A stretch of DNA of 11,671 nucleotides from an uncultured Holdemanella sp. (GTDB lineage: Bacteria; Bacillota_I; Bacilli_A; Erysipelotrichales; Erysipelotrichaceae). Shown one piece after another: positions 1 to 6,326 of this stretch (positions are counted from its first letter, which is position 1; every line of letters begins with the position of its first letter). Below the pieces are notes generated by a model. The model was not told the origin of the DNA. It did no database searches and was given only the letters and a program-made list of their open reading frames with translations. A program made the translations under genes and the position numbers. The stretch spans positions 1-11,671 of the forward strand of contig CAAEDN010000066.1 in assembly GCA_900754615.1 (NCBI GenBank), in the 5' to 3' direction.

Positions 1-315
1 AAAACCATTTTCAGTAAATGTTTTAAAAGGTTTTGTCGTATGAATACCCATCATTTCCCAATGACCTGTCATTGTATCTTTGGAATAGCTTGCCTCATGC
101 ATCTTAAAAGCATAACCTTTTGATTGTAAAGCTTTACCACTAGGATGAAGATTTCCTAAACCTAATTTATATAAATTGTCTATCTTTAAATCCGGGCGAT
201 ATTCTAGGATATGTCCAAAAGTATCGGCACCTACATCATCAAATTCTTTGGCATCTGTAGCTTGTCCAATCCCAAAAGAATCAATAACGACACAAACTAT
301 TTTTTTGTATTTCAT
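1..315 (-). CDS. deoB: Phosphopentomutase DeoB, N-terminal 105 residues (runs off left edge)
   Basis: This enzyme interconverts (deoxy)ribose-1-phosphate and (deoxy)ribose-5-phosphate in the cytoplasm, the step after nucleoside phosphorolysis. The 105 visible codons carry the alkaline-phosphatase-superfamily metal motif VVIDSFGIG (residues 9-17, Asp12 matching Asp13 of the Bacillus enzyme). They also carry KDTMTGHWE (79-87), whose Thr81 matches the phosphorylated active-site Thr. Only about a quarter of a typical DeoB (~390 residues) is present, because the window ends. The start ATG overlaps the deoD stop as ATGA, so the two genes are almost certainly co-transcribed and translationally coupled. 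The identification rests on remembered family motifs and is very secure; the rest of the protein cannot be seen. Confidence 0.96.
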   Translation of the reverse strand, partial: MKYKKIVCVVIDSFGIGQATDAKEFDDVGADTFGHILEYRPDLKIDNLYKLGLGNLHPSGKALQSKGYAFKMHEASYSKDTMTGHWEMMGIHTTKPFKTFTENGF

Positions 316-1028
316 AAACGAATCGCACTTTCTAAGGCAAGTGTAATCATCTCATTAAAGGATGTTTGTCTTTCTTCGGCACTTAAGTGTTCATTTGTAC
401 ATAAAGAATCCGATACAGTTAATAAACAAGCCGCCTTTTTATTCAATACCTTCGCATTATGGAATAGGGCAAAGCTTTCCATTTCTACACAAAGTGCATC
501 GTATTCTTCCACCATTTTTTCTGGTTGTTCAAAACCTTCTTCATAATAAAAAACATCACTCGAGTGGGTATTTGTCTTTACAACCGGAATAGAAACCTCT
601 TTACTAACCGATTCAATCAATTGGTTTAAGTATTCATCCGGATATTGCATTGTAGCTGTATCTCCACTTTGTGCTAGTGCATAAGTCGATTCTGAATAGG
701 CACCTTTAACTAAAGCTACTGACTTCATCGGTAATTTTTCAGAATAGCTTCCTGTACTTCCGACACGAACAATGGCATCTACATTATAAAATTTGAATAG
801 TTCATAAGAATAAATTCCCATGCTTGCCATTCCCATTCCAGATCCCATAACCGATACGCGTTTTCCTTTATAGGTACCTGTATATCCGAGCATACCTCGT
901 ACGTCATTGAATAAAACAGGATTTTCTAAAAAGTTTTCGGCAATCAATTTAGCTCGTAAAGGATCACCTGGCATCAATACGACTTTTGCGATATCTTCTA
1001 TATTTGCGTTATTATGTGGTGTAGCCAT
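312..1028 (-). CDS. deoD: Purine-nucleoside phosphorylase, DeoD type
   Basis: The enzyme cleaves purine (deoxy)nucleosides with phosphate, giving free base and (deoxy)ribose-1-phosphate, which DeoB, encoded next, converts to the 5-phosphate. The 238-residue length is normal for the hexameric class. Visible motifs are MATPH at the start, MPGDPLRAK (19-27, phosphate-binding Gly/Arg), RVGSTGS (88-94), VEMES (181-185, ribose/base binding), TVSD (204-207, catalytic Asp207) and SAEERQTSF (216-224, Arg220, partner of the Asp). The family-typical MATPH start at 1028 is chosen over an in-frame GTG at 1037. GGAAGGTAGGTG lies just upstream of 1028, and part of it would form the GTG codon itself. An extended -10 is present at 1053-1058. 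Confidence 0.97.
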   Translation of the reverse strand: MATPHNNANIEDIAKVVLMPGDPLRAKLIAENFLENPVLFNDVRGMLGYTGTYKGKRVSVMGSGMGMASMGIYSYELFKFYNVDAIVRVGSTGSYSEKLPMKSVALVKGAYSESTYALAQSGDTATMQYPDEYLNQLIESVSKEVSIPVVKTNTHSSDVFYYEEGFEQPEKMVEEYDALCVEMESFALFHNAKVLNKKAACLLTVSDSLCTNEHLSAEERQTSFNEMITLALESAIRL

Positions 1029-1052
1029 ATAAAACACCTACCTTCCCAAGAA

Positions 1053-1058
1053 ATTGTA
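1053..1058 (-). promoter_or_regulatory. Candidate extended -10 promoter for deoD-deoB
   Basis: On the minus strand TGTTACAAT gives an extended -10 (TGn plus TACAAT). It would start transcription near 1046, just before the deoD ribosome-binding site at 1034-1045. No good -35 is seen. The place where one would lie is occupied by the inverted repeat at 1068-1084. This is a prediction from motif and position only. Confidence 0.45.
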
Positions 1059-1067
1059 ACATAAAAT

Positions 1068-1084
1068 GCCACCATAAAGGTGGC
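1068..1084 (-). repeat. 6-bp inverted repeat: relic terminator or deoD operator
   Basis: GCCACC and GGTGGC are perfectly complementary around a five-base loop. On the minus strand the hairpin follows the Rpn-like relic (its stop is at 1084-1086) and is followed by ATTTTAT, so it may be that gene's weak terminator. It also covers roughly -22 to -38 relative to the predicted deoD start, where a repressor site would be expected. The sequence does not decide between the two. Confidence 0.5.
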
Positions 1085-1296
1085 TACAAAATCAAATTCA
1101 TAATTTCATATTCACTTTTTGATACACACTTCGCAACTTGAGATACATTCATACCATTTGAAAGTATTGCCTGAATCATTTGTTTAATTTCTTAATTCAT
1201 TTGAGCAATCTTTTTATCATTTTCAGCTACCCATTCATTCGTTTCTTTACAATCTTCTCCAAATACATATTTAAAGGCGAAGTCAGCTAATAAAAA
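1084..1296 (-). pseudogene. Relic of an Rpn/PD-(D/E)XK nuclease family transposase gene
   Basis: One minus-strand frame stays open across this stretch except for a TAA at 1192-1194, and it has no start codon (a stop lies at 1297-1299). Its first codons read ADFAFKYVFGED, like the N-terminus of Rpn-type 'transposase/recombination-promoting nuclease' proteins. Its end (ILSNGMNVSQVAKCVSKSEY) resembles their C-terminal helical segment. About 70 codons remain of a family that normally has around 300, so the central catalytic domain appears deleted. The internal stop looks like a CAA-to-TAA change. The family call is from memory of conserved ends and is moderately sure; that it is non-functional is clear. 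Confidence 0.6.
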
Positions 1297-1298
1297 TT

Positions 1299-1320
1299 AA
1301 AAAAAGCGCCTTTCGACGCT
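1299..1320 (-). terminator. Intrinsic terminator of the rpiA operon
   Basis: On the minus strand AGCGTC and GGCGCT pair (one G-U) around a GAAA tetraloop, followed by seven T. The stem begins inside the stop codon of the HAD phosphatase gene, so it closes the rpiA-dehydrogenase-HAD transcript. Confidence 0.85.
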
Positions 1321-2093
1321 TAAATCCATTTCATTTTCTTACAAACATTATAAATCCCATCATCCACATTGGCATCAGTGACATATGTTGCGATATCCTT
1401 TAATTCTTGACACGCATTGCCCATCGCTACACTGGTCCATTGTGGATCAAACATCACCTTATCATTGGTGTCATCTCCAAACACAACAACATCCTTTAAA
1501 TCACCATGTACATGTTGCATCATGTCTAGAATACCTTGATGCTTGGCATCATATTGAAACATTAAGTAATCAGGTACAAAACGCATATTCCCCAATGTAT
1601 CCTTTAAAGTTAATTCCGATTCTTTTTCTTTAGGGATTGAAATATACATTTTGTAAATAACATCCAATTTATCTACATCCAAGTTCTCATCATATATATA
1701 TTCTGTTGGTTCCTTACGGTCTCCAACCTGGTCTTGGAATTTATGATCTAATGTATATACTTTGATTGAATCATCTAACGCAAATAAAACGCCATATCCT
1801 AAAGACAATGCTTGTTTAGCAATTGCCTTTGATTTTTCTAAGTCCAAAGGAATATTTTGAACCAATTCATCATTTATAACCAATCCACCACCGCCGCAGC
1901 ATACCATATCATGAAGACCCACACTATCCATGAATTTACGAGCTTTATAATGAGCACGTCCGGTCGCAATGGCTACAAAGTGTCCTGCTTTTTGAAGTTC
2001 ATCTAAAGCTATTTGTGCACTTGGTACAATTTTTCCAGTTGCTTTATCTGTAAGTGTTCCATCAATGTCAAAGAAGAAATATTTTTTATTCAT
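1320..2093 (-). CDS. Cof-type HAD-IIB family phosphatase
   Basis: A 257-residue cytoplasmic haloacid-dehalogenase-fold phosphatase; the family dephosphorylates sugar phosphates, nucleotides or flavin precursors. All four HAD motifs are present: FFDIDGTLTD (7-16, nucleophile Asp9 and acid/base Asp11), IATGR (42-46, Thr44), Lys184 in DAKHQGI, and FGDDTND (205-211, magnesium-binding Asp residues). The long insert between motifs II and III is the C2 cap of subclass IIB. The start at 2093 has GTGGGG five bases upstream. The gene overlaps the dehydrogenase stop by 8 bases and is last in the operon. Sitting with rpiA suggests a sugar-phosphate substrate, but this family is poorly predictable, so no gene name is given. 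Confidence 0.92.
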   Translation of the reverse strand: MNKKYFFFDIDGTLTDKATGKIVPSAQIALDELQKAGHFVAIATGRAHYKARKFMDSVGLHDMVCCGGGGLVINDELVQNIPLDLEKSKAIAKQALSLGYGVLFALDDSIKVYTLDHKFQDQVGDRKEPTEYIYDENLDVDKLDVIYKMYISIPKEKESELTLKDTLGNMRFVPDYLMFQYDAKHQGILDMMQHVHGDLKDVVVFGDDTNDKVMFDPQWTSVAMGNACQELKDIATYVTDANVDDGIYNVCKKMKWI

Positions 2094-3045
2094 ATTTACC
2101 CCACACTTTCTGTACTTGAGTTAATACATCCATCACATCTTGAATATATTGTAAATTTGTTTGTCCATTTAAACAAGATACATACTCTTGCATATCATGA
2201 ATTTCATAATTTAATGCCAAAGCACTTTGTCCACAACTTACTTCTTCTATATGTCCATCCTTTGTATATGTAATTGTTGCCTTATCACCACGAGGAAAAT
2301 TATAAATTTCAATATAAGCGTTTTCACATGCAATCAAGCCTCTTTTTGGCTGCTTTGCACGCATCGTCAATGAGATTGTCGCAATTTCATGATCTTTATT
2401 TTGAAGTAAGATACCACTTGTTTCGTCTACACCTGTTTCAAATGGTATCATTGTCGTTAATACAATATTTGGCTTTGTTTTCATAAAATAACGTGCAAAA
2501 CTAACAGCATAGACACCAATATCTAATAGGGCACCGCCTGCTAAATCTGGATTAAAAAAGCGATTATTCACATTATATTCTTTAAAACTTCCAAAATTGA
2601 CTTGAATCATTTTTACAGGTCCAAACTCATTAGATAAAACACGCTTTTGGATTTCTTTAAATATAGGCATATGAAAAAGTGTAACCCCATCACAAATAAT
2701 TAAATTTCTATCTTTCGCAATCTGTACACATTCATTTAATTCATCCGAATTTAATGTGATAGCTTTTTCACAGAAAACATGTTTTGAATGAAGTAAAGCT
2801 TCCTTCATGATTTCATAATGTGAATTATGCGGTGTAGCAATATAAACAATATCAATATTATGATCTTCAAACATCATTTGATAATTTTCATATACATGCA
2901 AAATGGAATATTCCTCAGAAAACTTTTTAGCGGAACTCAAATGTCCAGAAGCTACCCCATATATTCCAACACCTTCTTGTATCAGGGCATCTGCCATTTC
3001 ATGTGCAATCCATCCAGATCCAACAATACCCCAATTATAATGCAT
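2086..3045 (-). CDS. Gfo/Idh/MocA family NAD(P)-dependent oxidoreductase
   Basis: A 319-residue sugar or polyol dehydrogenase-like protein. The N-terminal Rossmann fold has the dinucleotide motif GIVGSGWIA (6-14). The conserved EKP-type motif appears as CEKAIT (92-97), with catalytic-site Lys94 kept but Pro replaced by Ala. The C-terminal sheet domain includes AGGALLDIGVY (169-179), a signature I associate with the dihydrodiol dehydrogenase/D-xylose-1-dehydrogenase branch. I start it at 3045: AAGGGTGA lies five bases upstream and the Rossmann strand begins at once, whereas the longer reading from 3087 adds 14 residues unlike the family. It overlaps rpiA by 11 bases and the HAD gene by 8, implying coupled translation. 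The substrate is not predictable; an aldose or inositol-like compound entering the pentose pool would fit. Confidence 0.92.
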   Translation of the reverse strand: MHYNWGIVGSGWIAHEMADALIQEGVGIYGVASGHLSSAKKFSEEYSILHVYENYQMMFEDHNIDIVYIATPHNSHYEIMKEALLHSKHVFCEKAITLNSDELNECVQIAKDRNLIICDGVTLFHMPIFKEIQKRVLSNEFGPVKMIQVNFGSFKEYNVNNRFFNPDLAGGALLDIGVYAVSFARYFMKTKPNIVLTTMIPFETGVDETSGILLQNKDHEIATISLTMRAKQPKRGLIACENAYIEIYNFPRGDKATITYTKDGHIEEVSCGQSALALNYEIHDMQEYVSCLNGQTNLQYIQDVMDVLTQVQKVWGKYE

Positions 3046-3709
3046 AGAATTCACCCTTACCTTCTTTTTTAAATGCTCCCTTTGCATTAACCATAATGAT
3101 TCCAGTAACCATATCTACAAATAAGCTTGTATCCACAACACCTGGCATCATTAACAGTGTTTGATTTAATTTAGAGATGTCATTTACATCTGTAAAATAA
3201 ACATCCAATAAAAGATTGCCTTCATCGCTTATCATAATACCATCTTTATTATCACTAACTCGTTCAACTACATTTCCATTTAATAATTGGAGTTTCTTTT
3301 TCACAATACCATAAGCCTTAGGCAACACTTCAACTACAACAGGTGTTTTGAATGCCAAAGTCTCATGAAATTTAGTTTCATCAATCAAGACAATATATTC
3401 ATTTGCCATTGACGCAATGATTTTTTCCTGTGTATGAATTCCACCACCACTCTTTAAAGCATTTAAATGAAAATCCACTTCATCACATCCATCAAAAGCA
3501 ATATCAACATGATCCACATATTGTGTATTCAATACAGTCAATCCTTCTTTTTGGGCTTTTAAAGCTGTTTTTACAGAAGGTGTAACCACTTGAATATCTT
3601 TATCCTTTACATAGTCAATCAAATATTGAATGGTACTGCCTCCACCTAGGCCTACAACCATTCCATCTTTAATAAATTTTGAAGCATATTTTGCACAAAT
3701 TTTTTTCAT
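3035..3709 (-). CDS. rpiA: Ribose-5-phosphate isomerase A
   Basis: The enzyme interconverts ribose-5-phosphate and ribulose-5-phosphate, linking nucleoside-derived ribose (DeoD/DeoB) to the pentose phosphate pathway. At 224 residues it is normal for RpiA. Key parts are VVGLGGGSTI (18-27, phosphate loop), AFDGCDEVD (71-79, catalytic Asp73 and Asp76), LKSGGG (85-90, Lys86) and TQEKIIAS (93-100, general base Glu95). The usual GTGST of the phosphate loop is GGGST here. Translation is placed at ATG 3709, six bases after GGAGG. Upstream ATGs at 3715 and 3754 lack spacing or a site. It is the first gene of a three-gene overlapping operon and lies next to an RpiR-type regulator, a plausible controller. 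Confidence 0.95.
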   Translation of the reverse strand: MKKICAKYASKFIKDGMVVGLGGGSTIQYLIDYVKDKDIQVVTPSVKTALKAQKEGLTVLNTQYVDHVDIAFDGCDEVDFHLNALKSGGGIHTQEKIIASMANEYIVLIDETKFHETLAFKTPVVVEVLPKAYGIVKKKLQLLNGNVVERVSDNKDGIMISDEGNLLLDVYFTDVNDISKLNQTLLMMPGVVDTSLFVDMVTGIIMVNAKGAFKKEGKGEFYAL

Positions 3710-3726
3710 AAGCATCCTCCACCTCA

Positions 3727-3754
3727 AGTGTATCATGTAATTATGTTTCGTCAA
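3727..3754 (-). promoter_or_regulatory. Promoter of the rpiA operon
   Basis: Minus-strand TTGACG (3749-3754) and TACACT (3727-3732) are separated by 16 bases, and TG one base before the -10 gives an extended -10. Transcription would start near 3720, about ten bases before the rpiA codon, just upstream of the GGAGG site. Confidence 0.65.
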
Positions 3755-3760
3755 TAATTA
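3738..3760. promoter_or_regulatory. 7-bp inverted repeat over the rpiA -35: candidate operator
   Basis: TAATTAT and ATAATTA form a perfect inverted repeat with a 9-base centre that contains most of the -35 hexamer. A protein bound here would block polymerase. The neighbouring RpiR-type regulator is the natural candidate, but the arms are AT-only, so chance occurrence in this AT-rich DNA is a real possibility. Confidence 0.4.
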
Positions 3761-3783
3761 TTTAATGTAATTTATATTCATAC

Positions 3784-3807
3784 AAAAAAAAGAAGAACTA
3801 TACCTTC
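3784..3807 (-). terminator. Weak intrinsic terminator after the RpiR-type gene
   Basis: On the minus strand GAAGG pairs with TCTTC (one G-U) around a six-base loop and is followed by eight T. The stem overlaps the regulator's stop codon. The stem is short, so some read-through into rpiA is likely. Confidence 0.45.
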
Positions 3808-4628
3808 AAAGAAGCATACAGCTCTTCACATTGACTTATTTTTTTATAGCTATCCTTTTGATTGTTTGTTAAGAATAAATATAAGATTTCTATAACAGTT
3901 GCTGCAGAAATTCTTGAAAAACAAAATTCATTTAAAAACAATTTTTCGCGCGTTGAAGTTTGAATGTGATACATACATTCTTTAGCTACAACCGAATCAT
4001 TATTATTTGTGATACCAATTGTGGGCACACCTTTTTTTTGCATTTCATGACATATCGCATATACTTGCCTGCTTTCTCCACTATTTGATATGGCAATCAC
4101 AACATCATTCACATCCAGTCCAAGCGCATAGGACACTTGGTTTTCCCAAATGGTGGATGTAAATGTTGAAATTCCAATCTCATTAAATTTAAACATACAG
4201 TCCAATGCGACTGGTATTGTATTTCCTACGGCACACACTAAAACATGATTTGCCTTTTCAATCAAAGTAATCATTTCACCTAACTGTTTTGTATCGATAT
4301 TACGAATTGTAGATGTCAATTCCGAAATTTTATTAGATAAAATTGTCTCTAATGAACCAGAAATATCACTTGTCGTAATCGTATTTGATTTTTGTTCAAT
4401 TTCATTCACGCAATCCCTTGCTAAATTCACTTTTAGATGATGAAAACTATCCATTTGACATTTTCTTGCAAAACGCGAAACACTCGCTTGTGAAGTTTGA
4501 CATGCTTCAGCAAGTTCTTTGATTGTCATATTTACTACTTCCTTTGGATGTTGAATTATATAGTCTGCAATTTTCTTTTCCGAATCAAAGAAAGAATTAT
4601 AATGTCCATGAATCATATCAAGTATCAT
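3798..4628 (-). CDS. MurR/RpiR family transcriptional regulator (HTH + SIS)
   Basis: A 276-residue cytoplasmic regulator with the family architecture. An N-terminal helix-turn-helix domain spans roughly residues 1-77, with the recognition region around MTIKELAEACQTSQASVSRF (34-53). A C-terminal SIS sugar-isomerase domain spans about 125-250, with the phosphosugar-binding loop ISNSGES (180-186). Such proteins sense phosphorylated sugars and control sugar-phosphate genes. It lies directly upstream of, and on the same strand as, the rpiA operon. The inference is that it controls that operon in response to a pentose or related phosphate. GGTGGTGA lies a few bases before ATG 4628, supporting that start. 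Only a weak terminator separates it from rpiA. The effector is unknown. Confidence 0.92.
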   Translation of the reverse strand: MILDMIHGHYNSFFDSEKKIADYIIQHPKEVVNMTIKELAEACQTSQASVSRFARKCQMDSFHHLKVNLARDCVNEIEQKSNTITTSDISGSLETILSNKISELTSTIRNIDTKQLGEMITLIEKANHVLVCAVGNTIPVALDCMFKFNEIGISTFTSTIWENQVSYALGLDVNDVVIAISNSGESRQVYAICHEMQKKGVPTIGITNNNDSVVAKECMYHIQTSTREKLFLNEFCFSRISAATVIEILYLFLTNNQKDSYKKISQCEELYASLKV

Positions 4629-4665
4629 CTAAATCACCACCTTACTTATAATACCATTAAAAAAG

Positions 4666-4692
4666 AAAAAAAGAGATCAATTACTTGATCTC
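4666..4692 (-). terminator. Intrinsic terminator of purA
   Basis: On the minus strand GAGATCAA and TTGATCTC form a perfect 8-bp stem around a GTAA tetraloop, followed by seven T. The hairpin is built from the last purA codons and its stop codon. Confidence 0.9.
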
Positions 4693-5961
4693 ATGTACGT
4701 AAATATTATTAACTCGGTCTGGTCCTACAGAAATCATAGAAACACGTATGCCTGTAAATTCTTCAATAAAGTGTACATAATCTAGACATTCCTGAGGCAA
4801 TTGATCTACTGAAGTCATCTTTGTGATGTCTGTTTTCCAACCTTTAAATGTTTTATAAATTGGTTTTGCCTTAGCAACATCCGCTTGATCACTAGGAATA
4901 TAGTTATATTCTTTACCGTCGATTTCGTATCCTACACAAACCTTGATTTCATCTAAGCCATCTAACACATCAATCTTAGTGATAACGATGTCTGTTAATC
5001 CGCTCATCAAGTTAGCGTGTTTTACAGTCAATAGATCTAACCATCCACAACGACGAGGACGACCTGTAGTAGCTCCATATTCTCCACCATGTTCACGAAT
5101 CCATTCACCTTGTTCATCTAATAATTCAGTAACAAAAGGGCCTTCTCCTACACGTGTTGAGTAAGCTTTTACTACACCAACAACTGTTTGAATACGGCTT
5201 GGTGCAATACATGCTCCTGTAGTAACACCTGCACTTGTTGGACTTGAAGAAGTTACATATGGATATGTACCATAGTTGATATCAAGCATAGCTGCCTGTG
5301 CACCTTCAAACAATACAGTTTTATCTTCATCCAATGCTTCATTTACTAAATGTGTTGTTTCTTGAATCATAGGGACAATACGATCATAAATAGCTTCAAA
5401 ATCAGCTACCATTTTATCGTAATCCATAGCTTTACCACCATAAACAGCAGTAAATAATTTGTTTTTGAAATCTAAACAGTCTTTTAAACGAACTTTAAAA
5501 TGTTCGAAATCTTTAAATTCATGATAACGAATACCATGACGAGCATACTTATCTGCATAACATGGACCAATTCCACGTTTTGTAGTTCCAATCTTATTTG
5601 CCGCAGCCTGTTCTTCTAATTCATCTTGATATTGATGATATGGCATCAATATTTGAGCACGGTCACTAATAATGATGTGTTTAGTTGATAAACCATCTTT
5701 TTCTAATTGTTCCATTTCTTTTAATAATACGAATGGATTACAAACAACTCCTGGACCAATGATACAAGTTGCTTCTTCATGTAATACACCACTTGGTAAT
5801 AAGTGCAATACATGTTTCTTGCCATTTACAATGACTGTATGTCCTGCATTATCTCCACCTTGGAAACGCACGATCATATCTGCTTTTTCAGCTAAAACAT
5901 CGACGATTTTTCCTTTACCCTCATCGCCCCATTGGGTACCTACAACTACTTGGCTTGACAT
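4681..5961 (-). CDS. purA: Adenylosuccinate synthetase
   Basis: PurA joins IMP and aspartate using GTP to form adenylosuccinate, the first committed step to AMP. The 426 residues match the usual length. Visible signatures are GTQWGDEGKGK (8-18, catalytic Asp13), GGDNAGHT (35-42, His41), GTTKRGIGP (125-133), TYPYVTSSSP (232-241), STRVGEGPF (268-276), TTGRPRRCGWLD (298-309), TKIDVLDG (328-335, guanine recognition) and SVGPDR (411-416). The start is clear: AAGGAGG lies five bases before ATG 5961. It forms a single-gene unit with a consensus promoter and its own terminator. The leader of about 35 bases contains an 8-bp inverted repeat, which could be a PurR-independent control element. Confidence 0.98.
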   Translation of the reverse strand: MSSQVVVGTQWGDEGKGKIVDVLAEKADMIVRFQGGDNAGHTVIVNGKKHVLHLLPSGVLHEEATCIIGPGVVCNPFVLLKEMEQLEKDGLSTKHIIISDRAQILMPYHQYQDELEEQAAANKIGTTKRGIGPCYADKYARHGIRYHEFKDFEHFKVRLKDCLDFKNKLFTAVYGGKAMDYDKMVADFEAIYDRIVPMIQETTHLVNEALDEDKTVLFEGAQAAMLDINYGTYPYVTSSSPTSAGVTTGACIAPSRIQTVVGVVKAYSTRVGEGPFVTELLDEQGEWIREHGGEYGATTGRPRRCGWLDLLTVKHANLMSGLTDIVITKIDVLDGLDEIKVCVGYEIDGKEYNYIPSDQADVAKAKPIYKTFKGWKTDITKMTSVDQLPQECLDYVHFIEEFTGIRVSMISVGPDRVNNIYVHEIK

Positions 5962-5973
5962 AAGAGCCTCCTT

Positions 5974-5999
5974 TTAGGTATGTTCTTTACAATACCTAA
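5974..5999. repeat. 8-bp inverted repeat at the purA transcription start
   Basis: TTAGGTAT and ATACCTAA are perfect complements separated by ten bases. With the promoter at 6003-6031 the predicted start is near 5996. The repeat therefore spans about -3 to +23 and ends just before the ribosome-binding site. It could be an operator or a 5' stem-loop of the mRNA. Confidence 0.6.
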
Positions 6000-6002
6000 T
6001 TA

Positions 6003-6031
6003 ATTATAAGTAACCCTCATATTATTGTCAA
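6003..6031 (-). promoter_or_regulatory. Consensus sigma-A promoter of purA
   Basis: Minus-strand TTGACA (6026-6031) and TATAAT (6003-6008) are exact consensus hexamers with the ideal 17-base spacing. They lie about 40 bases upstream of the purA start codon. A promoter this strong usually needs a control element, and the inverted repeat immediately downstream is the visible candidate. Confidence 0.92.
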
Positions 6032-6054
6032 TTGAGATTTTTTAAAAAAAGAGC

Positions 6055-6083
6055 TTGCACAACCATTTAATTCATGTTATCAT
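6055..6083 (+). promoter_or_regulatory. Promoter of tRNA-Trp
   Basis: TTGCAC (6055-6060) and TATCAT (6078-6083) are 17 bases apart. The -10 lies 12 bases before the mature 5' end of the tRNA. The -35 is weak (three of six). It is back-to-back with the purA promoter, with 23 bases between the two -35 elements. Confidence 0.6.
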
Positions 6084-6095
6084 TAACAGGCACTT

Positions 6096-6170
6096 AGGGG
6101 TATCGTCCAAAGGCTAAGATAGCGGTCTCCAAAACCGTTGATGTGGGTTCGAGTCCTACTACCCCTGCCA
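6096..6170 (+). tRNA. tRNA-Trp (anticodon CCA)
   Basis: The full cloverleaf folds. The acceptor stem AGGGGTA (6096-6102) pairs with TACCCCT (6160-6166). A short D-stem is present. The anticodon stem GCGGT/ACCGT has loop CTCCAAA with anticodon CCA at 6129-6131. The T-stem GTGGG/CCTAC carries loop TTCGAGT. The discriminator is G6167 and the CCA end is encoded at 6168-6170. It resembles the Bacillus tRNA-Trp. CCA reads only UGG, consistent with UGA being a stop in this organism, as at the end of deoD. Confidence 0.97.
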
Positions 6171-6185
6171 GTTTGAAATTTAAGG

Positions 6186-6224
6186 CTCTGAAGTCCTTTA
6201 TATAAAGGGTTTCAGAGTTTTTTT
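6186..6224 (+). terminator. Intrinsic terminator of tRNA-Trp
   Basis: Bases 6186-6199 pair with 6204-6217 as a 14-bp stem including two G-U pairs, around an ATAT loop. Seven T follow. It starts 15 bases after the tRNA CCA end. Confidence 0.95.
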
Positions 6225-6282
6225 ATATTTTACAAATTCAAAAGTTGTAAAACTTATTTTTTATAAAAATTTTAAAAAACAC

Positions 6283-6310
6283 AAAAAAAGTAGAAGCCCT
6301 TAACTTCTAC
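6283..6310 (-). terminator. Intrinsic terminator of the 3D-like secreted protein gene
   Basis: On the minus strand GTAGAAG and CTTCTAC form a 7-bp stem around a seven-base loop, followed by seven T. It lies 17 bases after the stop codon at 6327. Confidence 0.88.
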
Positions 6311-6326
6311 CTTTTACTCATATATA

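Noticed and set aside
211..592. Plus-strand open frames opposite deoD and deoB
   Set aside because: They lie antisense to well-identified genes, lack initiation signals and have translations resembling no protein family.
1026..1037. GTG at 1037 as the deoD start
   Set aside because: It would add three residues before the family-invariant MATPH, and the GTG is part of the ribosome-binding region of the ATG at 1028.
3046..3087. Longer N-terminus for the Gfo/Idh/MocA protein
   Set aside because: The extra residues (MQREHLKKK...) are rpiA sequence read in another frame; AAGGGTGA directly precedes the ATG at 3045.
5672..5977. Long plus-strand open frame opposite purA
   Set aside because: It is the shadow of a highly conserved gene, with low-complexity Pro/Thr/Ser-rich translation and no ribosome-binding site.
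6096..6170. tRNA-Trp as an integration (att) site
   Set aside because: No integrase gene and no direct repeat of the tRNA 3' end was seen in the window; the neighbours look like stable chromosomal genes.
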